Counted from the first letter of the stretch, positions 8,420-18,087 are shown. The stretch is 64,000 nt of DNA from Rheinheimera sp. SA_1 (GCF_001669775.1 NZ_LXWK01000011.1:310001-374000); one strand, 5' to 3'. Numbers and translations: made by a program. The notes: generated from the sequence alone by a model not told the origin.

Positions 8420-9988
8420 TTACCCCACTGGTCGGTAATTATCCTGCATCGGATAACTTCTGGCATAAAGCGCGAAGATCGTCGCCGCCAACAATGCGAA
8501 AGCAGCAAAAAAGAACATCAGAAACGCCGTTTCACTCAAGCCACTTTGCACCACCTGCGCCGTCACCGTCGGGGTTTTAATGCTGTTATTGGCCAGCAAT
8601 ACCCAAAGGTTACCGACCGTGACCGACAAGTTCCAGAAACTGGTGATGGTGCCTTTCATCGCCGCCGGTGCCTGACTATAGGCAAATTCCAATCCGGTGG
8701 CCGATACCAGCACTTCGCCCATCGTCAAAAGCGCGTACGGAAGGATTTGCCACATGATATTCATTGGCGTGCCCAAATCCATCATCAGCTGAATACTGCC
8801 AATCACAATCCAGCTGACGCCGGTCACCGCAATGCCAGCACCCATTTTGCGCAACGAGGTTAATTGCACACCGCATCTTTCCAGAAATGGATAAAGCACC
8901 AGATGATTAAAAGGAATAAGGATCATCACCAGCGCCGGATTCAATGCCTGCATCATCGCTGGTTCAAACCATTCAGGTTTTACCATATCATTAGCCTGCA
9001 AAATCCAGGTCGAAGCTTTTTGGTCGAACAAGGACCAGAATGGTGTCACCAGTGCGAATAAAATCAAAATTCTAAGTACCGAACGTACACCATCCACAGC
9101 ATGATCAGGATGCACACCACGCGCGCGCTCTAGTTGCAACGCAGCACCTGCCCCACCAAAACCCATAATCAGCACCAGCGCCAGACAAAGCGCCGCCACA
9201 ATACCGAGCGAGCTCATTTGCGACAAGGCATACACCGCTAACGCACCGCCAACAATAGCCACATACAAACCGCTATTGGTCTGCCCGGCTTGTTTAGCCA
9301 TTAGCGCGGTACGGATCACTGGTAAAAAACCATGGGGATTTTTCGGCTCCGGTGGCACGTTGACGTATCGTTTGCGGCCTAACCAGAAAAATAACGTCGC
9401 GATAAACATCAGAATGCCAGGAATACCAAAGGCAACAGCGGCGCCATAATATTTCAGCAGCAGCGGCATAAATAACGACGCGAAAAATGAGCCGAAGTTA
9501 ATAGTGAAATAGAACCAGTCAAAGGCTTTGCGCGCTAACGTCTTATTGCTTTGGTCAAATTGGTCACCCATAAAGGATGACACCAAAGGTTTAATGCCGC
9601 CGGATCCCAACGCAATTAAGAATAAGCCGGTATAAAACCCTTGCACACTGTGTTCAAAAATGGCGAGAAAGGCATGGCCGATACAGTAAATCAGGCTTAG
9701 CCATAAAATCGTGTTGTACTTGCCGAACAGCCGGTCGGCCAGGTAGCCGCCTAATAAAGGAAAAAAGTACACCCCGATGACAAATGAGTGGAACACGTCT
9801 TTGGCAGCTCCGGCGCGGAGCTCTTCCGGAATAGCCAACAACAAGGCAGTCATTAAAAATGGCGTCAGAATATTGCGCATGCCATAAAAGCTAAAACGCT
9901 CGCAGGCTTCACTGGCAATAATGTACGGCAGTTGCCTTGGCCAGCGTGGTGGTGCTGTGGTGTTGGCGGTGGTCGTTGAGGTCGACAT
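8420..9988 (-). CDS. Proton-dependent oligopeptide transporter (POT/PTR2 family)
   Basis: Members import di- and tripeptides across the inner membrane with protons. The 522-residue protein has about 12-14 hydrophobic segments. It carries the POT signature ExxERF as EACERFSFYG near residues 27-36, YFFPLLGGYLADRLFG, and the FYFTINFGSFF segment typical of the PTR2 pattern. The ATG at 9988 is preferred over an in-frame TTG at 9991 because AGGAG sits five bases before the ATG. The gene is monocistronic and convergent with ychF. Substrate preference (for example DtpA-like or another subgroup) cannot be told from sequence alone. Confidence 0.9.
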   Translation of the reverse strand: MSTSTTTANTTAPPRWPRQLPYIIASEACERFSFYGMRNILTPFLMTALLLAIPEELRAGAAKDVFHSFVIGVYFFPLLGGYLADRLFGKYNTILWLSLIYCIGHAFLAIFEHSVQGFYTGLFLIALGSGGIKPLVSSFMGDQFDQSNKTLARKAFDWFYFTINFGSFFASLFMPLLLKYYGAAVAFGIPGILMFIATLFFWLGRKRYVNVPPEPKNPHGFLPVIRTALMAKQAGQTNSGLYVAIVGGALAVYALSQMSSLGIVAALCLALVLIMGFGGAGAALQLERARGVHPDHAVDGVRSVLRILILFALVTPFWSLFDQKASTWILQANDMVKPEWFEPAMMQALNPALVMILIPFNHLVLYPFLERCGVQLTSLRKMGAGIAVTGVSWIVIGSIQLMMDLGTPMNIMWQILPYALLTMGEVLVSATGLEFAYSQAPAAMKGTITSFWNLSVTVGNLWVLLANNSIKTPTVTAQVVQSGLSETAFLMFFFAAFALLAATIFALYARSYPMQDNYRPVG

Positions 9989-10220
9989 CAATTCTCCTGT
10001 AATATTTTTTATGCAATTGCATAAATTAGCAGTCTTGGCTGCAGTCGGAACGCTGATTTGGATGCAGCGTCGGGTTGGATACTAACGGAATTAATACCGA
10101 AACCCCATCTTTTATCAGCTGAATTTGCCTGGATTCGCGGCAAAATTGACCGAGATGTCAACAATCTGGATAGAATTTCAGCAATCAAACGCAAAGCGCT
10201 TTAATGCGGTAAAAAAACGG

Positions 10221-10256
10221 TTGACGATGAAAATGCATCTGAGCATAATACGCGCC
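10221..10256 (+). promoter_or_regulatory. Promoter of the tRNA array
   Basis: TTGACG (10221-10226) and CATAAT (10244-10249) are separated by 17 bp, followed by a G/C-rich ACGCGCC discriminator. A GC-rich discriminator is typical of stable-RNA promoters under stringent control. The first tRNA starts at 10284. Confidence 0.75.
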
Positions 10257-10283
10257 ACTTGCTTAGGACAACTAAGACATAGT

Positions 10284-10360
10284 GGCTACATAGCTCAGCT
10301 GGTTAGAGCACAGCACTCATAATGCTGGGGTCGCAGGTTCGATTCCCGCTGTAGCCACCA
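10284..10360 (+). tRNA. metT: tRNA-Met (CAT), elongator type
   Basis: 77 nt including the encoded CCA. The acceptor arm GGCTACA pairs with TGTAGCC. The anticodon loop is CTCATAA (anticodon CAT) on the stem CAGCA/TGCTG, and the T arm is GCAGGTTCGATTCCCGC. The sequence is close to E. coli metT, so it is the elongator Met rather than the initiator or a CAT-Ile tRNA. Confidence 0.93.
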
Positions 10361-10383
10361 CTTAATTTGTTCGTCCAGTGTAT

Positions 10384-10468
10384 GCGGAAATGGCGAAATT
10401 GGTAGACGCACTGGATTTAGGTTCCAGCGCCGCGAGGCGTGAGAGTTCGAGTCTCTCTTTCCGCACCA
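10384..10468 (+). tRNA. leuW: tRNA-Leu (TAG)
   Basis: 85 nt class II tRNA with CCA encoded. GCGGAAA pairs with TTTCCGC, the anticodon loop TTTAGGT gives TAG on stem CTGGA/TCCAG, and a long variable arm (CGCCGCGAGGCG) follows. It corresponds to leuW in the E. coli metT-leuW-gln array. Confidence 0.95.
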
Positions 10469-10495
10469 AGCAAGTAAGAATTCTGCAGTTTCTGC

Positions 10496-10570
10496 AGGGG
10501 TATAGCCAAGCGGTAAGGCAGCGGGTTTTGATCCCGCCATTCTGGGGTTCGAATCCCTGTACCCCTGCCA
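10496..10570 (+). tRNA. glnU: tRNA-Gln (TTG), copy 1
   Basis: 75 nt with CCA. AGGGGTA pairs with TACCCCT; anticodon stem GCGGG/CCCGC with loop TTTTGAT gives anticodon TTG. It is identical to the copy 132 bp downstream, including short flanks. Confidence 0.95.
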
Positions 10571-10627
10571 TTAATTTTAGTGGCAGTATGGTCATCAGTT
10601 CATACGTTTAAGTCACATGTTTTCTGC

Positions 10628-10702
10628 AGGGGTATAGCCAAGCGGTAAGGCAGCGGGTTTTGATCCCGCCATTCTGGGGTTCGAATCCCTGTACCCCTGC
10701 CA
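10628..10702 (+). tRNA. glnW: tRNA-Gln (TTG), copy 2
   Basis: An identical 75-nt copy of the preceding tRNA-Gln. The shared block also includes seven bases upstream (TTTCTGC) and two downstream, pointing to tandem duplication or gene conversion. It is the last tRNA before the terminator. Confidence 0.95.
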
Positions 10703-10711
10703 TTCTTTGAT

Positions 10712-10740
10712 AACCCAGCTTCGGCTGGGTTTTCTTTTTT
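10712..10740 (+). terminator. Terminator of the tRNA array
   Basis: AACCCAGC (10712-10719) and GCTGGGTT (10724-10731) close a TTCG tetraloop, followed by TTCTTTTTT. Confidence 0.9.
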
Positions 10741-10741
10741 C

Positions 10742-10795
10742 CGGGGTCAGAGTCAATTGTTAACAGTCTCCTGTTAACAATTGACTCTGACCCCG
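10742..10795. repeat. Perfect 25-bp palindromic repeat, copy A
   Basis: Arms of 25 bp, from CGGGGTCAGAGTCAATTG to TTAACAG and its exact complement, flank a 4-nt TCTC spacer. A near-identical element lies at 21523-21576. There is no T tract, so it is not a standard terminator. Such elements resemble REP-type interspersed palindromes; that classification is an inference. Confidence 0.85.
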
Positions 10796-10820
10796 TTTGT
10801 TAATTTGTTACTGATCCCAG

Positions 10821-12008
10821 TTACTTCAACCCTGCCGCATAAGCACCGACCCAGGCTTTTAACGGCCCGGCATTGGCGGCGAGCGTTAACCCTGCTTTAC
10901 GCGCAAACCGAAACAGCGGTGATGTGCTGTTAAACAACTGATAAAAACCATCCATCGCCGACATCATCAATAAATTAGCATTTTTCCGTTGCTGCTGGTA
11001 TTTTGCCAGCAATACTGAGTTCGCCGGATCCTCACCAGCAGCCATTGCCGCCAGCACCAGTTCTGCCAATACCTTGGCATCGGCAAAGCCTAAGTTCACA
11101 CCCTGCCCGGCTAACGGATTAATGGTATGCGCCGCATCACCGACCAACACCACTCTGCCAGCGCTGTATCGGTTTGCATGCATCCGGGTCAGCGGGAACC
11201 AGCCTTGTTGTAGTACTTTCACTTTGCCGAGCTTTTCCGGGAAATGCTGCTGAATTTGCTGGGCAAGCTCGTCACGATTAAGCGCTGCCAGCTGTTTGAC
11301 CCGTTGCTGACTGTCGTACCAGACCAAAGAACCCATAGCGCCTGGTAGCGGTAAAAATGCCCTTGGCCCTTGTTCGGTAAATTGCTGCCAGGTGATGTCT
11401 TGCTGGGCGTATTCGGTTTCAACTGTGGCGACCAGACAACCCTGCTGATATTGCCAGCCATTGCTGCCGATGCCGGCCAAAGTGCGCAGCTGCGAGGTAC
11501 CACCATCAGCAGCTATTAACAACCGACCCCGAATTTCACCAAATTCCTGAGTCTGCAGGCTGGCGTAGTTGCTTTCTTGTTGTAGTGAAACAATGGTCGC
11601 CGGGCAAAATACCGAAAGTTCGGCGGGAAACTGCTGCCATAACGCCGCCTGAATTTGATTGTTTTCAATGATATGCCCAAGATGCGGCTGCTTGATTTCT
11701 TCGGCGGTAAAGGTCAATTCGGCGCCAGTTACCTTACCGTCAGTAGCTTCAAAGGCTTGCAGGCGTTGATACGGACAAAGCCGCTGTGGCGGAATGGCCT
11801 GAAAGGCGCCAAGTTCGCTCAGCCATTGTTCGCTGCGCCGGTTAACTGCGCTGACCCGTAAATCAACCGGCGCAACTGCCGAGAGTTGTGGCGACAGCTG
11901 TGGTGGATTAGTTTTTTCCAGCAAGGCGACTTTCAGCCCGCTTTGACTAAACTTCAGCGCCAGCGACGCCCCGACCATGCCCCCACCGACTATCACTACA
12001 TCAAACAC
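10821..12008 (-). CDS. ubiF: Ubiquinone-biosynthesis flavin monooxygenase, UbiF-like
   Basis: UbiF hydroxylates C6 of 3-demethylubiquinol in ubiquinone synthesis at the inner membrane. The 395-residue protein has the FAD motif VVIVGGGMVGASLA at residues 4-17, the central IAADGGTSQLR, and the second FAD motif LVGDAAHTINPLAGQGVNLG. Residue runs such as TWQQFT-GPRAFLPL and GIGxxxWQYxQ match UbiF better than UbiH or VisC. The start is GTG at 12008 with AAGGTG nine bases upstream. E. coli ubiF also adjoins the metT-leuW-gln tRNA operon, which supports the specific call. UbiH/UbiI paralogues remain the alternative. Confidence 0.82.
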   Translation of the reverse strand: MFDVVIVGGGMVGASLALKFSQSGLKVALLEKTNPPQLSPQLSAVAPVDLRVSAVNRRSEQWLSELGAFQAIPPQRLCPYQRLQAFEATDGKVTGAELTFTAEEIKQPHLGHIIENNQIQAALWQQFPAELSVFCPATIVSLQQESNYASLQTQEFGEIRGRLLIAADGGTSQLRTLAGIGSNGWQYQQGCLVATVETEYAQQDITWQQFTEQGPRAFLPLPGAMGSLVWYDSQQRVKQLAALNRDELAQQIQQHFPEKLGKVKVLQQGWFPLTRMHANRYSAGRVVLVGDAAHTINPLAGQGVNLGFADAKVLAELVLAAMAAGEDPANSVLLAKYQQQRKNANLLMMSAMDGFYQLFNSTSPLFRFARKAGLTLAANAGPLKAWVGAYAAGLK

Positions 12009-12197
12009 GGCTGCACCTTTATTTAAATCTGGATCAATTTTCTGCTGTTAGCAGAAGCTTTCTGCCTGGCATTCTAACTGAGAATTAGCGGCCTTCTGCC
12101 AAGCAGGATCAAATTAATCAATAATTTTGGCCTCGGCTGAAAGAAATTCCTGCCCAGATCGTTCTTATCGGGCACTTCTGCTCATAAAGGATTTTCG

Positions 12198-12842
12198 ATG
12201 ACCATTTTACAAAAAACCACCAAGCTGCTCGCCTTAACATTTTTTTCTGCCTCGGCATTTTTTTCCACTGCCGCAGAAATTGCTACCAGCCCGGACACTG
12301 TACGTCCTTTATTAAACGGCATGACAGTGCCAGCGATTTCGGTGCTGGATCAAGCCGGAAAAACCGTTGATTTAACCGCAACTATCAAGCAAAAACCAAC
12401 GGTACTGGTGTTTTACCGTGGCGGCTGGTGCCCATATTGCAATACGCAGCTTGCTGGCCTGCAACAAGTGGAAGGCGAATTTGCCAAACTTGGCTATCAG
12501 ATTATTGCCATCAGCCCGGAAGCGCCGCTCGCCGTCAGTAAATCACAACAATCGACCAAAGACGTTGCTTTAAGTTATACCCTGCTGTCGGATGAAAAAC
12601 TCAGTGCCGCCAAAGCCTTTGGTATCGCTTATTACCTGGATGCCAAAACCACTGCTTTATACAAAGGCAGTTATGGTATCAACTTAACCTATGACAGCAC
12701 CGGCCAGGCGGTATTGCCGGCACCGGCAGTCTATGTGTTGAATACCAAAGCTGAAGTGCAGTTTAGTTATGTCCATATCAACTATAAAACCCGATTGCAG
12801 CCGGAGTTACTGCTGTTAGCAGCAAAACTTGCCAAAGGTTAG
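12198..12842 (+). CDS. Exported AhpC/TSA-family peroxiredoxin-like protein
   Basis: A thioredoxin-fold redoxin of 214 residues. An N-terminal signal peptide (residues 1-25, ending about STAA) predicts export to the periplasm. The core starts near residue 40 (LLNGMTVPAISVLD), and VFYRGGWCPYC places a CxxC-type pair at Cys78 and Cys81. The later ISPEAP and LLSDEKLSAAKAFGI strands are typical of peroxiredoxins. AAAGGATTTTCG precedes the ATG. It probably reduces peroxides or acts as a thiol oxidoreductase; substrate and partner cannot be assigned. It is transcribed alone between ubiF and aguB. Confidence 0.85.
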   Translation: MTILQKTTKLLALTFFSASAFFSTAAEIATSPDTVRPLLNGMTVPAISVLDQAGKTVDLTATIKQKPTVLVFYRGGWCPYCNTQLAGLQQVEGEFAKLGYQIIAISPEAPLAVSKSQQSTKDVALSYTLLSDEKLSAAKAFGIAYYLDAKTTALYKGSYGINLTYDSTGQAVLPAPAVYVLNTKAEVQFSYVHINYKTRLQPELLLLAAKLAKG

Positions 12843-12855
12843 GCTATTGTTCTAC

Positions 12856-12888
12856 TGCCATGTGGTGATCCATCATCACCACTTGGCA
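12856..12888. other. Long hairpin downstream of the redoxin gene
   Basis: TGCCATGTGGTGAT (12856-12869) pairs with ATCACCACTTGGCA (12875-12888) with one mismatch around a 5-nt loop. No T tract follows, so it may be a Rho-dependent end, an RNA-stabilising stem or a DNA operator. Confidence 0.45.
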
Positions 12889-13133
12889 GGTCAGATCCCG
12901 CATAAAAATCCCATCTTTATTCAGATCTCCGACATAACAATTCCCAGCTGATTCAATCAGCTGCCAAAGCCAAATCTGTCACCAAAAATGCGTTGACGTG
13001 CGGCGAAAAATCCGGCATTTTGCGCGCCCACACTGCTTTAGCCAGCGAGCATCCGATGCAGAAGTTTTGCCGTCAGCAGGGTTTATGGCTAAAGTAATGT
13101 TTTCTTTTTTCCTTTTGCTTTGGAGAATGTTGC

Positions 13134-14024
13134 ATGCGTAACGTTACAGTTGCCGCCACCCAGATGATTGGTGGCTGGAATGTCGAAGAAAATATCGCCC
13201 GTGGCGAAAAACTGGTACGTGAAGCGGCCAGCCAGGGTGCGCAGATTATCCTGTTACAGGAACTGTTTGAACGTAACTATTTCTGCCAGAAGCAAAAACC
13301 TGATTATCTGAATTTTGCCGTGCCGCTGGAAGAAAACGCTGCCTTTTTGCATTTCCAGAAAATCGCCAAAGAACTCAAAGTGGTATTGCCAATCAGCTTT
13401 TATGAGCGCGCTGGCAACTGCCTGTACAACAGCGTCGCAGTTGTCGATGCCGATGGTTCTTACCTCGGTACTTACCGCAAAAGCCATATTCCGGATGGCC
13501 CTGGCTATAGCGAAAAATACTATTTCACCCCGGGCGATACCGGTTTTAAAGTCTGGGATACTGCATATGCTAAAATCGGTATCGGTATTTGCTGGGATCA
13601 GTGGTTCCCTGAGTGTGCCCGCAGCATGGCACTGATGGGCGCAGAGCTGTTGTTCTACCCTACCGCTATCGGTAGTGAACCACATGACCCAACCATTTCA
13701 TCACGCGACCACTGGCAGCGCACGCAACAAGGCCATGCCGCAGCTAACTTAGTGCCGTTGATTGCGTCCAACCGGATTGGTACTGAAAGCGAAGATGATT
13801 TCTCTATCACTTTCTACGGCAGCTCGTTTATTGCCGACCAGTCTGGTGCCAAAGTGCAGGAAGCTGACGAAGTCAGCGAAGCGGTACTGGTGCACACCTT
13901 TGATTTAGACGCACTGGCGCATATCCGTCGCAGCTGGGGTGTGTTCCGTGACCGTCGCATCGATATCTTCGATACGCTGTTGACCAAAGATGGCAAAACA
14001 GTGCCGCGCAATAGCGCAGAGTGA
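13134..14024 (+). CDS. aguB: N-carbamoylputrescine amidase
   Basis: AguB is a nitrilase-superfamily hydrolase that converts N-carbamoylputrescine to putrescine, CO2 and ammonia. The 296-residue protein shows the catalytic triad Glu43 (LLQELFER), Lys116 (YRKSHIPDGPGYSEKYYF) and Cys153 (GIGICWDQWFPE), each in AguB-typical context. TTTGGAG precedes the ATG. aguA follows on the same strand after 120 bp, giving the two-step agmatine-to-putrescine route. No aguR-like regulator is adjacent. Confidence 0.95.
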   Translation: MRNVTVAATQMIGGWNVEENIARGEKLVREAASQGAQIILLQELFERNYFCQKQKPDYLNFAVPLEENAAFLHFQKIAKELKVVLPISFYERAGNCLYNSVAVVDADGSYLGTYRKSHIPDGPGYSEKYYFTPGDTGFKVWDTAYAKIGIGICWDQWFPECARSMALMGAELLFYPTAIGSEPHDPTISSRDHWQRTQQGHAAANLVPLIASNRIGTESEDDFSITFYGSSFIADQSGAKVQEADEVSEAVLVHTFDLDALAHIRRSWGVFRDRRIDIFDTLLTKDGKTVPRNSAE

Positions 14025-14144
14025 CAGAGCTGAGTAACATAGCTGAATAACAGCAACAGCGCAACGCACCACTCTATTTAACTCAGTTCAGGCCGGATTT
14101 ATCTGGCCTGATGTCATTTCAAAGTAGAAGGCAATCCTTCCCAA

Positions 14145-15281
14145 ATGCAGGATCTTGACGTGAGCGGATATATTTCTGATCGAACCTTAACCAGCACCCC
14201 ACGCGCTGATGGTTTTTATATGCCAGCCGAATGGGCGACGCACAAGCAAACCTGGCTGGTGTGGCCGGAGCGCACCGATAACTGGCGTTTGGGTGCCAAG
14301 CCAGCGCAGCAAGCCTTTTGTGCTGTTATTCGCGCCATCGCCCGGTTTGAACCGGTAACGGTGATGGCATCAGCCCGCCAGTTTGCCAATGCCCAGGCGC
14401 AGCTGAGCCTTGAAGCGACGACTCACCCAATCCGGGTCATTGAAGTTTCCAACAACGACTCCTGGTGTCGCGACACTGGCCCAACTTTTGTCACCAATGG
14501 CACCGAAGTACGGGGTGTCGACTGGACATTTAACGCCTGGGGCGGCCTCAATGGCGGTTTGTATTTCCCTTGGGATCTGGATGATCAAGTGGCACAAAAG
14601 GTGCTGAATGTCGAAGGCATGGCCCGTTATCGCACCGAAGGTTTTGTGCTGGAAGGTGGCGCCATTCACACCGATGGTGAAGGCACTTTGCTGACCACCG
14701 CCGAGTGTTTATTAAACCCCAACCGCAACCCGGATTTGACCAAAGCGCAAATCGAACAGCAACTGTCGGATTATTTAGGTATCGACAAAGTGATTTGGCT
14801 CGAAGACGGCATCTTTAACGATGAAACCGACGGCCATGTCGACAATATGTGCTGCTTTATCCGCCCGGGTGAAGTACTGCTGGCCTGGACAGACGATAAG
14901 TCCGATCCACAATACGCCCGCTCGAAAGCTGCGCTGGAAGTACTGGAAAACAGCACTGACGCCAAAGGCCGCAAGTTTATTATTCATAAACTGCCGGTAC
15001 CGGGCCCGTTGCTGGCCAAAGCTGAAGAATACGCCTCGGTCGATTTAACCGGCGCAGCCACACCACGGGAAGCCGAAGCGCGTTTAGCGGGCTCTTACAT
15101 CAATTTTTATTTATGTAATGGCGGTCTGGTATTACCTACGTTTGATGACCCGATGGACGCAGTGGCGGTGGAGCTTTTAAGTAAAATCTTCCCACAACAT
15201 CAAATCGTCACAGTACCAGGTCGGGAAATTCTGCTTGGTGGCGGTAATGTGCACTGCATTACCCAGCAACAACCGGCCTGA
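14145..15281 (+). CDS. aguA: Agmatine deiminase
   Basis: AguA hydrolyses agmatine to N-carbamoylputrescine and ammonia, feeding AguB. It is a 378-residue guanidino-modifying enzyme with [46 protein letters not shown], and [10 protein letters not shown] with a catalytic His. The C-terminal [11 protein letters not shown] holds the nucleophile Cys371. No break is visible. An inverted repeat at 15358-15385 closes the unit, and the order aguB-aguA suggests one transcript. Confidence 0.95.
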   Translation: MQDLDVSGYISDRTLTSTPRADGFYMPAEWATHKQTWLVWPERTDNWRLGAKPAQQAFCAVIRAIARFEPVTVMASARQFANAQAQLSLEATTHPIRVIEVSNNDSWCRDTGPTFVTNGTEVRGVDWTFNAWGGLNGGLYFPWDLDDQVAQKVLNVEGMARYRTEGFVLEGGAIHTDGEGTLLTTAECLLNPNRNPDLTKAQIEQQLSDYLGIDKVIWLEDGIFNDETDGHVDNMCCFIRPGEVLLAWTDDKSDPQYARSKAALEVLENSTDAKGRKFIIHKLPVPGPLLAKAEEYASVDLTGAATPREAEARLAGSYINFYLCNGGLVLPTFDDPMDAVAVELLSKIFPQHQIVTVPGREILLGGGNVHCITQQQPA

Positions 15282-15357
15282 AACACTCGGTATCACTATT
15301 CGTTTAGCAACACATAGCTGTGCATCTGTTAGCTGAGCAACGACTCGATGAGTCACT

Positions 15358-15385
15358 AACAAAGGTGGGGTAACCCACCTTTGTT
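15358..15385 (+). terminator. Hairpin terminator after aguA
   Basis: AACAAAGGTGGG (15358-15369) and CCCACCTTTGTT (15374-15385) form a perfect 12-bp stem with a GTAA loop. The T tract is short, so efficiency is uncertain. Confidence 0.65.
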
Positions 15386-15799
15386 CTATCCGATATCAGT
15401 TCTTTTGACACTTCTTTGATCACACCTTATGTCGCAGGTACCACCCGCATAACCAGCGTCAGCGATCCGATACATAACCGCAATCATCGCTTTCACAGAT
15501 AACGACACTTATTGGCAGTCATCCCCCATGGTTCCGTCAGCAAAACACCGGTTTATAGCCCTTGGCACTTGTTTCTGAAATCTATAAAAATTCGCAAAAA
15601 AAAATAAATTAACCACATGATTTATATATAAAATAAATGTTCCGTCAGTTTGTGTATACAAAATGCAAGGTTAATTTTTAAGCACTTAGTTCCATCACAC
15701 AAAATTACATATGGCAATCAAATTAACTATGGTGGTAGCATCCGGACGCATTTTTATTACATCATTAACCAAAACAAATAAACGTATCCAAGGAACTGT
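15386..15799. other. Non-coding spacer upstream of the subtilase gene
   Basis: About 410 bp with no convincing reading frame. The second half (about 15580-15720) is markedly A+T-rich, which suits a promoter or regulator-binding region for the exported protease. I could not single out a confident -35/-10 pair. CAAGGAACTG gives the ribosome-binding site just before 15800. Confidence 0.5.
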
Positions 15800-18070
15800 A
15801 TGCAACTTGTAAGAAAATCGATGCTATCAGCCGCAGTTTTGCTGGCATTAACCGCTTGTAATGGTAGCGGCGATAACAATATCGGCCCTAACACAGCGCC
15901 ATCTGCAATCAGCGGCACCAAAATGTGGATCCCGGTACAAGGCACCTTCAAAGCGTCCGACGCCGACAGCGATCCTTTATCAATTGTATCTATTTCCGAA
16001 GGCTCAAATACAATTGCCGCTCAGAATGGTGTGTATCAGCTGAGCAACGGTACCCTGACAGTTAATGGTCTGAATTTTGTGTTTACCCCGACCAAAAATA
16101 CCGCCAGCAGCATTACTTTCACTGTTTCTGACGGTGAATTGCGCAATAGCAATACTCTCACTATCTCAGCTGCGGCAGGCGATCCATTGCAATCACAACA
16201 ATGGGCACTGAAGAATACCGGTCAACGTGCTTACTCATTGGGCGAATCAGCTCTGGCATACATGGTTGATCTCTATAAGAGCATTGGCCAGGACGAAGCG
16301 ACTGCCAAAAAATCTGCGGCCGCTCAAATGGCTAAATGGGAACAAGTATTAGTACCAGGTCAGGATATGAACGTGCCAGCGGCCTATGCTCTGGGCGCAA
16401 CCGGCCAAAATACCATCGCAGTGGTGGTAGATTCAGGTTTGGAACTTGCTCACGAAGATTTAGAAGCAAACATTCTGCCGAATCGTTCACTGAACTTTAT
16501 CGCCAATGTTGCTAAGCCAACAGATCCAAGCCCAACATCTGCCCGTGGTGACCATGGTACCAGCGTTGCCGGACTTATCGCCGCCGTAGGCTGGAATGGT
16601 AAAGGCGGTCACGGTGTGGCGCCGGACGCAAAATTAATTGGCATGAACTATTTGTCCGCCCAGACCGATCTGGCCTATTTCCTGTCACATGGTATTCCAG
16701 GCAGCGGCATTGAATCATCAGAACCTTTAGCTGTGTTTAACCGCAGCTACGGTATAACTCACCCTGGTGCTCTGGAATATGATGTGCTGGACGAAGCCGT
16801 TCAACAATTTTCTTCGGTTGAACTTCGTAACGGCAAAGGCGCAGTCAACACCAAATCCAGTGGCAACAGTTTCCGCAGCGGCAGCCGCGAAAACAACCTG
16901 TGCTCGGCCAACGGAGCAAGAACACTTGGTTTAACTTGCTACAACGGCAATATGGAACCTTCACAGGCGACGCCGTATTACATTTCGATTGGTTCAGTTA
17001 ATTCTGATGGTAAACACACCAGCTACTCTACTGCTGGCGCCAACCTGTTTGTCGCGGCACCATCAGGCGAATATGGTGATACAGCACCGGCCATGGTGAC
17101 AACCGATCAGATGACTTGTTTACGTGGTTACTCTAGCTTTGCCAATGCAGATTACTACGACACCGTTGTCGCCGATGAACCTGGTTATTTTGCTGCCTGG
17201 TACCCATTTAACACCCCTGGCCACGATGACAATCCAAGCTGTAATTACACTTCAAGCTTCAATGGTACTTCATCCGCAGCTCCAAACGCCGCTGGTGTAA
17301 TCGCCTTAATGTTGTCTGCAAATCCAAACCTGAGCTACCGTGATGTGAAGCATATTCTGGCGGCCAGCAGCACCAAAGTGGATCCAACCAATGCCAAGGT
17401 CAAACTGACGTTAGCGGATGGTGAATTTGTCGCCCATGATGGTTGGGTTAAAAACAAAGCCGGATTTGAGCACAATAACTATTACGGTTTTGGTCGCGTG
17501 AATGCTGGTAAAGCTGTTGAACTGGCAAAATCTTACACCCGGAATCTGGGTGAGCTGAAAATGTCAGCTTGGGTTGCTGCTGCTCAACCACTGGCTCTGC
17601 CGGTACCTGATAACTCGGTCACTGGTGCCGAAATTAGTATCGAAGTCGCTGATGATATTACGCTGGAAGGTGCTCAGTTCAAATTTAACGTACTGAACGA
17701 CGATATGACGTTGGCTGTAAATGCTCAAAATCAGCTGTACAAAGAGTTCCACACGACAGCAGGTATCGACCTCGCGATTGAAGTGACTTCACCACAAGGA
17801 ACCCGCAGTGTACTGCTTAGTTCTAAACAAGCACTGGTGATGCCAGCTGCCGGTGAACTTTACTACCAACGGCATATCCTGAAAGATCATGTGTTTCTTT
17901 CGAACGCATTTTTCGGTGAAAAAGCCAAAGGTACCTGGAAAATCAAAGTATTGGATGCAAACGGTGCGGACATTAATGCCACAGGTGGCATCCTGAATAC
18001 CAAAGGCTACCTGAATAACAAGCAACCAAGTGTCGTCACCAGTGCTGCGGTCCGGGTATTCGGCAATTAA
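15800..18070 (+). CDS. Kexin-like subtilase (S8) lipoprotein with P domain
   Basis: A 756-residue predicted surface or periplasmic serine protease. The signal peptide ends in the lipobox LTAC, with Cys20 as the lipidation site. Residues about 30-125 form an Ig/cadherin-like segment containing ASDADSDPL. The catalytic triad is Asp211 (VVVDSG), His252 (GDHGTSVAGLIAA) and Ser491 (NGTSSAAPNAAG). Residues about 600-755 look like the beta-rich P/Homo-B domain of proprotein convertases (AIEVTSPQGT, GTWKIKVLDANG). No obvious N-terminal I9 propeptide is seen, which fits maturation by an external partner. The next gene, 17 bp downstream, encodes a candidate for that role. Confidence 0.88.
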   Translation: MQLVRKSMLSAAVLLALTACNGSGDNNIGPNTAPSAISGTKMWIPVQGTFKASDADSDPLSIVSISEGSNTIAAQNGVYQLSNGTLTVNGLNFVFTPTKNTASSITFTVSDGELRNSNTLTISAAAGDPLQSQQWALKNTGQRAYSLGESALAYMVDLYKSIGQDEATAKKSAAAQMAKWEQVLVPGQDMNVPAAYALGATGQNTIAVVVDSGLELAHEDLEANILPNRSLNFIANVAKPTDPSPTSARGDHGTSVAGLIAAVGWNGKGGHGVAPDAKLIGMNYLSAQTDLAYFLSHGIPGSGIESSEPLAVFNRSYGITHPGALEYDVLDEAVQQFSSVELRNGKGAVNTKSSGNSFRSGSRENNLCSANGARTLGLTCYNGNMEPSQATPYYISIGSVNSDGKHTSYSTAGANLFVAAPSGEYGDTAPAMVTTDQMTCLRGYSSFANADYYDTVVADEPGYFAAWYPFNTPGHDDNPSCNYTSSFNGTSSAAPNAAGVIALMLSANPNLSYRDVKHILAASSTKVDPTNAKVKLTLADGEFVAHDGWVKNKAGFEHNNYYGFGRVNAGKAVELAKSYTRNLGELKMSAWVAAAQPLALPVPDNSVTGAEISIEVADDITLEGAQFKFNVLNDDMTLAVNAQNQLYKEFHTTAGIDLAIEVTSPQGTRSVLLSSKQALVMPAAGELYYQRHILKDHVFLSNAFFGEKAKGTWKIKVLDANGADINATGGILNTKGYLNNKQPSVVTSAAVRVFGN

Positions 18071-18087
18071 TTAGTGGAATGAATCAG

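Noticed and set aside
10283-10800. The tRNA array with adjacent palindrome, considered as an integration site (att) for a genomic island.
   Set aside because: No integrase or tRNA 3'-end duplicate is nearby, and conserved ubiF synteny continues on the far side.
12902-13097. An open plus-strand frame of about 64 codons ending HPMQKFCRQQGLWLK before TAA at 13095, possibly a gene remnant.
   Set aside because: It has no ATG/GTG start with a ribosome-binding site, no recognised family, and lies in a short spacer. A decayed gene is possible but unsupported.
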